This document shows, one piece after another, positions 1 through 5,481 of a DNA stretch of 5,481 nt (its first letter is position 1; each line of letters begins with the position of its first letter). A program made the translations under genes and the position numbers. A model generated the notes under the pieces. That model searched no databases, was not told where the DNA came from, and saw only the letters and a list, made by a program, of their open reading frames with translations. Origin of the DNA: Kangiella sp. (lineage in GTDB: Bacteria; Pseudomonadota; Gammaproteobacteria; Enterobacterales; Kangiellaceae); NCBI GenBank assembly GCA_026195755.1, contig JAPHRL010000204.1, positions 1-5,481 of the forward strand, written 5' to 3'.

Positions 1-159
1 GATGCAAAAGGAGTGGTGGTTGGTCAGGACAGTCAACTATGGTATATAAGTACTACTGATATGAAAAAAATAGACGATCTCAAAAACCTAGGGATTCGAA
101 GTATTAGCAGGCTTGCACTTGACCCTAACAAACAAAAACTTGCAATAGTCCACGAGTAA
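1..159 (+). CDS. C-terminal end of a beta-propeller-like protein (partial, 5' end outside the window)
   Basis: Frame 1 is open from the first base to a TAA at 157-159 and encodes the last 52 residues of a protein whose start is outside the window. The tail contains the segments GQDSQLWYIS and ISRLALDPNKQKLAIV. This alternation, a short strand ending in LWY followed by a strand reading roughly 'SRLALDP(N/D)(K/G)KKLA', is the pattern of blades in TolB/PD40 or WD40-like propellers. Such propellers occur in periplasmic proteins and in CadC-like winged-helix regulators or protein kinases of gammaproteobacteria. Which of these it is cannot be told from the tail. The stop lies only 20 bases before the next gene on the same strand, which suggests co-transcription. 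The reading frame is fairly secure; the fold assignment is an inference from one blade. Confidence 0.6.
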   Translation, partial: DAKGVVVGQDSQLWYISTTDMKKIDDLKNLGIRSISRLALDPNKQKLAIVHE

Positions 160-165
160 ATGCTC

Positions 166-171
166 AAGGAG
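166..171 (+). promoter_or_regulatory. Shine-Dalgarno site of the CHASE-GGDEF-EAL gene
   Basis: AAGGAG lies 8 bases before the ATG at 180, a near-ideal match and spacing. It decides the start of the downstream gene. No separate promoter is evident in the 20-base gap, so transcription probably comes from upstream, within or before the propeller gene. Confidence 0.8.
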
Positions 172-179
172 CAGTTTTA

Positions 180-2531
180 ATGGAAAAAAAAGCTAAGCCG
201 TTACCATTTTTGGTAAAGAACCTTATTGCGTTGGCGATAATTGTTCTACTTGGGTTGGTTTTTCTTATCTTGGCTGGTCGCTGGTTAGAGAGCACAGAAC
301 ATCAATATGCAGAAGAGCGCTTCAACGACATCTCAACACGTTATTTACTCAAAGTTACAAGCGATGTAGATCGTTTTATCAATGATGTTGAACAGCTAGC
401 GACTTTTGTTTCCCTTTCAGAGAACGTAACTCGATTTGAGTTTGACCACTTTGCCATGAGTAACTTGGTAAAACATGATGGCGTTCAGGCATTTGAGTAT
501 GTGCAAATAGTGAAGCATGAAGAGCTTGACGCATTTCTTCGGACTGCCCGCCAGGCATACCCCGATTATTCACTCACTGAAAAAGACTCTGATGGTAATT
601 TAATACCACTTAAGCTTAATCGAGACATTTATTACCCTATTCTTTTTGCGTATCCCTATGAAGAGAATAAAGACGTCATTGGCTATGACCCTTACCGATC
701 TGAGCCACGGCAAGAAGCGCTGAAGAGAGCAATCAGCACCCATTCAACCACAGTAAGTACCCGCATAGAGTTGCACCAACACCCGGGCAAGTCTGCAACG
801 CTAGTTTTTTCCCCTACTTTTCAGTACTTGAAAGAAGCGAAAGATGTTAACACCATTGGTTTTGCGGAGGGCGTTTTTGTACTTGAGGATCTGATTCAGC
901 AAAGTTCTGATGAGTTGGCACGATTTGGTTTAACCTTGATCATTAAGGATATAACTGATGGAGAAGACGTTCTTTTACTTGAGCATCACTCAAGAGGGGG
1001 CAAAAAAATAGATAGCGAGCATTTTTTCACTCTAGATAAAACATTAAGTTTAGGTGGTCGTGATTGGAAAATGTCAATCTCAGGGAATATAGAGGAATTC
1101 TATTTACCTTTATCTAATGCTCGCTACTCCCTTATTCTGGTCGTAATGTTGCTGGCTATTTTTCTTTTCTACTTTATGTACTTGGTATTCATCCTCTACC
1201 ATAACAATAAAGTCTTACTGGAAAGCAAAGGACTGTTACGTAAAAATATTCATGAATTGGAATCTAGCCGAAACCAGCTAGTTTATCAGGCGAATCATGA
1301 CTTTTTGACAGATTTTGAAAATAGATTTGCTTTAGACAAATTTTTAAATGAACTGATTGGGAACAAAGTTGAGCAAAAACATATTGCATGTTTGTTGGAT
1401 ATAGATAAATTTAATCTTGTTAATGACTCGTTCGGGCATGAAGCAGGTAATTTTGTTTTAAAACAGTTCGCAAAAATTATTGGAAATCATATTGGTACTA
1501 ATGATAAAGCTTATCGATTAAGTGCAGATGAGTTTTTAGTCATATTTGATAGTTTACAGCTTGAGTCTGCGTATCAAGTCGTCAATAAAATTATTAGTGT
1601 TGTGCAGGATACGGTCTTTGACTGGAGTCAGATGAGTATCAACATTCATGCTAGCGCCGGAATGGCGACAATAAGCTCCGACACGCAAGGTGCTAGTGAG
1701 GTTCTATCTGAACTTGCTTCAGCTCGCACAATTGCTAAAGAAAAGGGTGGCAATCGGATTCATGTGTTCGACAAAAGTGATCCAGAAAGTGTTCACTTTC
1801 ATAATCAGGTTTTGTGGGTTAACCGAATTAATAAGGCCTTGGATGAAGACCGTTTTGCACTACGGGTACAAGCAATTGCAAATTTAAGTGGCAAAGGTGA
1901 TTTAAAAGAAGTGCTCGTGGTTATGCTTGACGAAGAGGGTGGTATGATACCTCCGATAGAGTTTATTCCAGCCGCTGAGCGATTTAACTTAATGCCTAAA
2001 GTCGATCACTGGGTAGTTAATAGAGTTCTGGAATACCTTGAGGCTAATGAGCAGTCGACAGAGTTTATGTGGTGTATTAATTTGTCAGGGGTTTCTCTCA
2101 ATAGCGAAGAATTTAGGGATGCTTTAGTTGAGCAAATTACTGATAATCAAAAACTAGCCAGTTATATTGTTTTTGAAATTACAGAGACAGCCGCGATTAA
2201 TAATTATGAGTTGGTTAAAGACTTTATCGATAGCCTCAATCATTTTGGTTGTAAGTTTGCTTTGGATGATTTTGGTAGTGGCATGTCTTCTTACGGTTAT
2301 CTTAGGAATATCCCCGTAGACTTTATTAAAGTTGATGGCTCTTTCATTAAGCAAATCCTTGAAAATGATTATGATCAAACGATTGTTAAAAGTATTTGTG
2401 AAATTAGTGTTCAATTAGGAATTAAAACCATTGCTGAATTTGTTGAGAATGAGCAGTTGTTAAACAAAATTATAGAAATGGGTTTTGATTATGGTCAGGG
2501 TTATCATATTGATAAGCCGAAGCTTATTTAA
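180..2531 (+). CDS. Membrane CHASE-GGDEF-EAL protein, probable c-di-GMP phosphodiesterase with a degenerate GGDEF domain
   Basis: This 783-residue inner-membrane protein probably turns an external signal into a change in c-di-GMP. Its order is: TM helix about 12-33; periplasmic CHASE sensor within about 34-315 (typical stretches at 152-163 and GYDPYRSEPRQEALKRA at 168-184); TM helix about 316-340; charged, coiled-coil-like linker 341-370; GGDEF about 370-530; EAL about 545-783. The GGDEF keeps D407 of the metal site but reads S448-A-D-E-F452 for GGDEF. The guanine-contacting Asp of GHxxGD is N424, and the RxxD inhibitory site is absent (G439 in place of Arg), so cyclase activity is unlikely. 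The EAL motif is E577-V-L. N634, E666, D696, D697 (DDFGSG loop), K717, E753 and Q773 are all present, which fits an active phosphodiesterase that cuts c-di-GMP to pGpG. One oddity is V581 where the EALLRW-type motif has Arg. GTP binding by the GGDEF domain as an allosteric site remains possible. The ATG start is supported by the AAGGAG site. The sensed ligand cannot be inferred. Confidence 0.9.
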   Translation: MEKKAKPLPFLVKNLIALAIIVLLGLVFLILAGRWLESTEHQYAEERFNDISTRYLLKVTSDVDRFINDVEQLATFVSLSENVTRFEFDHFAMSNLVKHDGVQAFEYVQIVKHEELDAFLRTARQAYPDYSLTEKDSDGNLIPLKLNRDIYYPILFAYPYEENKDVIGYDPYRSEPRQEALKRAISTHSTTVSTRIELHQHPGKSATLVFSPTFQYLKEAKDVNTIGFAEGVFVLEDLIQQSSDELARFGLTLIIKDITDGEDVLLLEHHSRGGKKIDSEHFFTLDKTLSLGGRDWKMSISGNIEEFYLPLSNARYSLILVVMLLAIFLFYFMYLVFILYHNNKVLLESKGLLRKNIHELESSRNQLVYQANHDFLTDFENRFALDKFLNELIGNKVEQKHIACLLDIDKFNLVNDSFGHEAGNFVLKQFAKIIGNHIGTNDKAYRLSADEFLVIFDSLQLESAYQVVNKIISVVQDTVFDWSQMSINIHASAGMATISSDTQGASEVLSELASARTIAKEKGGNRIHVFDKSDPESVHFHNQVLWVNRINKALDEDRFALRVQAIANLSGKGDLKEVLVVMLDEEGGMIPPIEFIPAAERFNLMPKVDHWVVNRVLEYLEANEQSTEFMWCINLSGVSLNSEEFRDALVEQITDNQKLASYIVFEITETAAINNYELVKDFIDSLNHFGCKFALDDFGSGMSSYGYLRNIPVDFIKVDGSFIKQILENDYDQTIVKSICEISVQLGIKTIAEFVENEQLLNKIIEMGFDYGQGYHIDKPKLI

Positions 2532-2560
2532 TGCCTAAGATTCTAATTTTAGACTAGTTA

Positions 2561-2599
2561 GACAAAATAAAAGCCGCTATGTGCGGCTTTTACTTTGTC
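2561..2599. terminator. Bidirectional intrinsic terminator between convergent genes
   Basis: A long hairpin fills the gap between the two stop codons. TAAAAGCCGC at 2568-2577 pairs perfectly with GCGGCTTTTA at 2583-2592 around a 5-base loop. After one mismatch (2567/2593), GACAAA at 2561-2566 pairs with TTTGTC at 2594-2599. The GC-rich core is flanked by A-tracts on the left and T-tracts on the right, so it can work as a terminator for the plus-strand gene ending at 2531 and for pckA ending at 2620 on the minus strand. The remainder of the 88-base gap shows nothing else. Confidence 0.88.
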
Positions 2600-2619
2600 T
2601 ATTAATATTACTTTATTCG

Positions 2620-4221
2620 TTAAACAGTAGGTCCTGCTGAAATGAGCGCTTTGGCTTTGTCATTATCAGCAAATCGGTCAAAGTTTTTAATAAACATTGA
2701 CGCTAGTTTCTTAGCTTTTGCTTCCCACTCGGTAACGGACTCATAAGTGTTTTGAGGATTTAGAATCTTGGTATCGACGCCTTTCAGCTCTGTGGGAATA
2801 GCCAGGTTGAAGTATTGCAACTGTTCAAAGGAGCTTTCTTCAATAGAACCATCCATAATCGCGTCAATTATACCGCGGGTGTCTTTAATTGAAATACGCT
2901 TACCGGTACCGTTCCAGCCAGTATTGACTAAATAGACTTCAGCGCCGGCATCTTGAATACGTTTTTCTAGAACTTCTGCATATTGAGTTGGATGTAGGGA
3001 TAAGAATGCTTCACCAAAGCAGGAGGAGAAGGTTGGCGTTGGTTCAGTAATACCGCGTTCAGTTCCAGCCAGCTTAGCGGTAAAACCCGATAAGAAGTAA
3101 TACTGTGTTTGATCTGGAGTTAGTTTGGCGACTGGAGGCAAGACACCGAAGGCATCAGCAGTTAAGAAGACAACTTTCTGAGCGTGGCCTGCCATTGAAA
3201 CTGGTTTAACAATATTGTCGATATGATAAATGGGGTAAGAAACACGAGTGTTTTCAGTTTTACTGCCATCGTCAAAATCAATTTTGCCGCTTTTGTCAAC
3301 GACTACATTCTCGAGTAAAGCGTCTCGACGAATGGCGCGGTAAATGTCAGGCTCGTTCTCTTCAGTCAGATTGATGGTTTTTGCGTAACAGCCGCCCTCA
3401 AAGTTAAAGACACCATTATCATCCCAGCCATGCTCGTCATCACCAATTAAAGCACGCTTGGGGTCAGTTGAGAGGGTTGTTTTGCCGGTACCTGACAGAC
3501 CGAAGAAGATGGCTACGTCGCCTTTTTGACCAACATTTGCAGAACAGTGCATGGAAGCAATGCCTTTTAATGGAAGTAGGTAGTTCATCATAGAGAACAT
3601 ACCTTTTTTCATCTCACCGCCATACCAGGTCCCGCCGATCAATTGAATCTTTTCAGTCAGATTGAACGCCACAAAGTTTTCTGAGTTAAGACCATGCTCT
3701 TGCCACTTAGTGTTGGTTGCTTTAGAACCATTCATGACCACAAAGTCAGGTTCAAAGCCTTCCAGTTCTTCCTCAGTAGGACGAATAAACATGTTTTTAA
3801 CGAAGTGAGCTTGCCAAGCAACCTGAGTAATAAAGCGTACTTTTAAGCGAGTTTCCTCATCGGCTCCGCAGAAAGTATCCACAACAAACAGACGACTTTC
3901 TGATAGTTGATGGGTTACCACCTGCTTTAAGTCAGACCAGACTTCAGCAGAAATAGGTTTATTATCATTCACGCCATTTTTTGACCACCACACTGTGTCA
4001 CGAGTGGTGTCATCCATAACAATGTATTTATCCTTTGGTGAACGACCTGTGAAAATACCAGTGTCGACAGCAACCGCACCCGTATCAGTGACTACACCTT
4101 TTTCATAACCTTCAGCGCCTGGCTTGGTTTCTTCTTCAAATAGTAATTCGTAAGACGGGTTATAAACGATTTCTGAAACTGAGTGGATGCCATATTGGCT
4201 TAAATCAAGATTGCGAGACAT
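2620..4221 (-). CDS. pckA: Phosphoenolpyruvate carboxykinase (ATP)
   Basis: This cytosolic enzyme (EC 4.1.1.49) converts oxaloacetate and ATP to PEP, ADP and CO2, the first committed step of gluconeogenesis from TCA-cycle intermediates. The product is 533 residues, close to the usual 510-540. Visible signatures, with the matching E. coli positions about 7 higher, are: the R60-S-P-K-D substrate loop; Y200 and K206 of WYGGEMKKGMF; H225 at the Mn site; P-loop GLSGTGKT 241-248 with K247; the kinase-2/metal motif LIGDDEHGW 258-266 with D262; R326; and the adenine-side stretch NTGWNGTGKR 433-442. The wording is near-identical to the E. coli enzyme, so the family call is firm. The open frame extends 15 codons further upstream to an ATG at 4266, but that extension is not family-like. 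The ATG at 4221 has AGGAG six bases away and begins MSRNLDLSQYGI, so 4221 is chosen. No frameshift or missing key residue is seen. It is transcribed towards the CHASE-GGDEF-EAL gene and ends at the shared terminator. Confidence 0.97.
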   Translation of the reverse strand: MSRNLDLSQYGIHSVSEIVYNPSYELLFEEETKPGAEGYEKGVVTDTGAVAVDTGIFTGRSPKDKYIVMDDTTRDTVWWSKNGVNDNKPISAEVWSDLKQVVTHQLSESRLFVVDTFCGADEETRLKVRFITQVAWQAHFVKNMFIRPTEEELEGFEPDFVVMNGSKATNTKWQEHGLNSENFVAFNLTEKIQLIGGTWYGGEMKKGMFSMMNYLLPLKGIASMHCSANVGQKGDVAIFFGLSGTGKTTLSTDPKRALIGDDEHGWDDNGVFNFEGGCYAKTINLTEENEPDIYRAIRRDALLENVVVDKSGKIDFDDGSKTENTRVSYPIYHIDNIVKPVSMAGHAQKVVFLTADAFGVLPPVAKLTPDQTQYYFLSGFTAKLAGTERGITEPTPTFSSCFGEAFLSLHPTQYAEVLEKRIQDAGAEVYLVNTGWNGTGKRISIKDTRGIIDAIMDGSIEESSFEQLQYFNLAIPTELKGVDTKILNPQNTYESVTEWEAKAKKLASMFIKNFDRFADNDKAKALISAGPTV

Positions 4222-4227
4222 TAGGTA

Positions 4228-4232
4228 CTCCT
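4228..4232 (-). promoter_or_regulatory. Shine-Dalgarno site that fixes the pckA start
   Basis: On the minus strand AGGAG (within AAGAGGAG) stands six bases before the ATG at 4221. This is the reason for preferring 4221 over the upstream in-frame ATG at 4266. Confidence 0.8.
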
Positions 4233-4308
4233 CTTGGACAAAGGCTCTCAAACCCTTGCAGTACAACTGTTAAGCTAAGCGGTTGTGAATGCTTAAAAAT
4301 TGCGCGCT

Positions 4309-4337
4309 ATTATCGCAGAAATTAAAAAGGCTTGCGA
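4309..4337 (-). promoter_or_regulatory. Probable pckA promoter with extended -10
   Basis: On the minus strand TGCGATAAT at 4317-4309 reads as an extended -10 (TGn followed by GATAAT, 5 of 6 matches to TATAAT). Seventeen bases upstream is only a poor -35, TCGCAA at 4337-4332 (3 of 6), which is usual for extended -10 promoters. The start of transcription would be near 4301, leaving a leader of about 80 bases. The discriminator after the -10 is GC-rich (AGCGCGC), a feature associated with ppGpp/DksA-sensitive promoters in related bacteria; that regulatory reading is inference. No convincing CRP site was found by eye. Confidence 0.55.
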
Positions 4338-4341
4338 GAGG

Positions 4342-4380
4342 TAAAAGCTATCAATTGTCAATTTTTTTGCCAGTGATAGC
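4342..4380 (-). repeat. Inverted repeat between ispB and pckA: weak ispB terminator or operator
   Basis: GCTATCA at 4347-4353 and TGATAGC at 4374-4380 form a perfect 7-base inverted repeat around a 20-base spacer that contains a run of seven T (plus strand). On the minus strand the right half is followed by TTTTAC, so the structure could be a weak intrinsic terminator for ispB. The long loop and short U-run make it a poor one. It sits about 20-45 bases upstream of the -35 zone of the proposed pckA promoter, where an activator or repressor site would be placed. The spacer also holds TTGACAATTGA on the minus strand. Which role applies cannot be decided here. Confidence 0.35.
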
Positions 4381-4465
4381 CCGACCTAATCATTAGCTTA
4401 GATCCTTGCGCTCGCCCGATTTAATGCTGGTTCTAAATCTGGGGCAGATAAAGTTAGCCGGATGT

Positions 4466-5437
4466 TCAGGAGTTACGTTTCAGTGACAGGTTGGCAATAT
4501 CAACAAGTGCCTTTTTATATTGGCTTTCAGGCAATGACTCCAATGCGTTTATGGCCTTGGCAACGGCTCTTTCTGCCGCCTGATAGGTGTAGTCGATGGC
4601 TCCAGTGTCCTGGATCACTTTTAAAATAGCATCCATATTCGTCAAGCCGCCTTGCTCGATTGCTTTACGAATCATTTGTGCGTCACTGTCCGAAGCATGT
4701 TGCATAGCGTAAATCAGCGGTAGGGTAGGCTTGCCTTCGGCAAGGTCGTCGCCAACATTCTTACCGAGCTCCTCTGTATCAGCTGCGTAATCTAAGGCGT
4801 CATCGATCAGCTGGAAGGCATTTCCGAGCTGAAGTCCGTATTCTCTCAAACCTTTTTCAATGTCTTTATTTGCGCCAGCAAGAATGGCGCCCAGTTGTGT
4901 CGCAGCAGCAAATAGAATTGCTGTTTTACGTTCAATAACCTGGTAATAAGAAGCTTCGTCCACTTCAGGATCATTGACGTTCATCAGTTGTAGAACTTCA
5001 CCAGCGGCCACGTCGTTAGTGGTTTGTGATAAAACCTCCATCACTCGCATTTCGCCAACTTCGACCATCATCTGGAAAGAACGGCTATATAAATAGTCCC
5101 CGACCAGTACAGAGGCCTGATTTCCAAACATGGCGTTGGCAGTTTGGCGGCCACGACGTAAGTCTGACTCATCAACCACGTCATCGTGAAGCAAGGTGGC
5201 GGTATGGATAAGCTCAATCACAGCAGCGAGATTTGGGTGGAATTTACCTTGATAATCTAATGACTTAGCGGCCAAGAGAAGGAGCATAGGACGCAGTCGT
5301 TTGCCTCCCGCCGCAACAATATAATGACCCACCTGATTCACGAGAACCACGTCGGACTGCAGTCTGTCTAAAATGATTTGGTTGGTAGCATCGAAGTCAT
5401 CAGCCACCAGAGCACGGATTTCGTCTAGAGTCATCAT
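4466..5437 (-). CDS. ispB: Octaprenyl diphosphate synthase
   Basis: This trans-isoprenyl diphosphate synthase lengthens farnesyl diphosphate with isopentenyl diphosphate to the C40 side chain used for ubiquinone (and menaquinone). It acts in the cytosol and supplies the membrane prenyltransferase UbiA. From the ATG at 5437 the product is 323 residues, the same length as E. coli IspB. Motifs in order: GGKRLRP 44-50 (diphosphate binding), first Asp-rich motif DDVVD 85-89 followed by RRG 94-96, GDYLYSRSF 113-121, KT 171-172, second Asp-rich motif DDALD 212-216, GKNVGDD 225-231 and GKPTLPL 235-241. The residue five before the first Asp motif is a small Ala (HTATLLHDD), which in this family permits long products. 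The exact chain length (C40 versus C45) is inferred from similarity. Start choice is uncertain: tandem ATGs at 5437 and 5434 (the latter aligns with E. coli Met1) have no good ribosome binding site, and the frame stays open upstream to a TTG at 5476. Confidence 0.95.
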   Translation of the reverse strand: MMTLDEIRALVADDFDATNQIILDRLQSDVVLVNQVGHYIVAAGGKRLRPMLLLLAAKSLDYQGKFHPNLAAVIELIHTATLLHDDVVDESDLRRGRQTANAMFGNQASVLVGDYLYSRSFQMMVEVGEMRVMEVLSQTTNDVAAGEVLQLMNVNDPEVDEASYYQVIERKTAILFAAATQLGAILAGANKDIEKGLREYGLQLGNAFQLIDDALDYAADTEELGKNVGDDLAEGKPTLPLIYAMQHASDSDAQMIRKAIEQGGLTNMDAILKVIQDTGAIDYTYQAAERAVAKAINALESLPESQYKKALVDIANLSLKRNS

Positions 5438-5481
5438 ATTTATCAATAAAGCGTTTGTATTCTGTAGGAAAATCAATAAAA
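5438..5481 (-). other. Short AT-rich leader upstream of ispB, cut by the window edge
   Basis: The 44 bases before the ispB start are AT-rich on the minus strand and contain neither a clear Shine-Dalgarno sequence nor a complete promoter. In many gammaproteobacteria ispB is divergent from rplU-rpmA, so the promoter probably lies here or just beyond the edge. The neighbour is not visible. Confidence 0.3.

Noticed and set aside
379..573. Minus-strand open frame of 64 codons inside the CHASE region
   Set aside because: It is antisense to the confident CHASE gene with no family resemblance.
1690..1887. Plus-strand open frame of 65 codons in another frame of the GGDEF/EAL gene
   Set aside because: It is out of frame with a well-supported protein and has no recognisable domain.
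2154..2414. Minus-strand open frame of 86 codons inside the EAL region
   Set aside because: It lies wholly antisense to conserved EAL catalytic motifs, has no recognisable product, and is a shadow of the real gene.
4222..4266. Fifteen-codon N-terminal extension of pckA to the ATG at 4266
   Set aside because: The extension does not resemble PckA, and it would cover the Shine-Dalgarno sequence placed six bases before the ATG at 4221, which gives the family-like N-terminus.
4356..4361. Perfect TTGACA on the minus strand as a pckA -35 box
   Set aside because: No -10-like hexamer occurs 16-18 bases downstream, and the good GATAAT box is about 41 bases away, too far for a sigma-70 pair.
4271..4400. 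Eight-base inverted pair TAAGCTAA (4271-4278) and TTAGCTTA (4393-4400)
   Set aside because: The halves are 114 bases apart, short and AT-rich, so chance is a sufficient explanation.
4418..4439. Hairpin GATTTA/TAAATC as ispB terminator
   Set aside because: The six-base stem is AT-rich with a 10-base loop and no following T-run, too weak to call.
5026..5211. Plus-strand open frame of 61 codons antisense to ispB
   Set aside because: It overlaps the conserved first Asp-rich region of ispB on the other strand and has a low-quality, family-less translation.

Overview
The window looks like ordinary chromosomal DNA from a gammaproteobacterium of moderate-to-low GC. The evidence is an octaprenyl diphosphate synthase (IspB) and an ATP-type PEP carboxykinase (PckA), both very similar in motif wording to the Enterobacteria/marine-gamma versions, plus a membrane c-di-GMP protein of a type common in aquatic gammaproteobacteria. 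A Kangiella-like or related marine lineage is a guess from composition and gene style, not something the sequence proves.

Layout from left to right. Bases 1-159 hold the last 52 codons of a plus-strand gene whose end resembles a blade of a TolB/WD40-like beta-propeller. Twenty bases later, behind a good ribosome binding site, lies a 783-residue plus-strand membrane protein with the order TM - CHASE - TM - coiled linker - GGDEF - EAL. Its GGDEF active site is degraded (SADEF instead of GGDEF, plus a lost guanine-binding Asp). The EAL catalytic residues are almost all kept, so it is best read as a CHASE-controlled c-di-GMP phosphodiesterase. It converges on pckA, and the 88-base gap between the two stop codons carries a long hairpin that can terminate transcription from both sides. 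The minus strand then carries pckA (533 residues, start corrected to 4221), a 244-base intergenic region with an extended -10 promoter and an inverted repeat, and ispB (323 residues), whose start lies close to the right edge.

The genes do not form one pathway. The left pair (propeller gene and c-di-GMP enzyme) may be one transcription unit devoted to sensing and second-messenger control. pckA is the gluconeogenic entry from oxaloacetate. ispB makes the side chain of ubiquinone. pckA and ispB share a strand, but the long gap with its own promoter suggests separate control.

No mobile element, CRISPR array, tRNA, rRNA or clear novel system is visible. The points most worth a second look are the one-sided decay of the GGDEF/EAL enzyme, the strong GC differences inside that gene, and the unexplained inverted repeat upstream of pckA.
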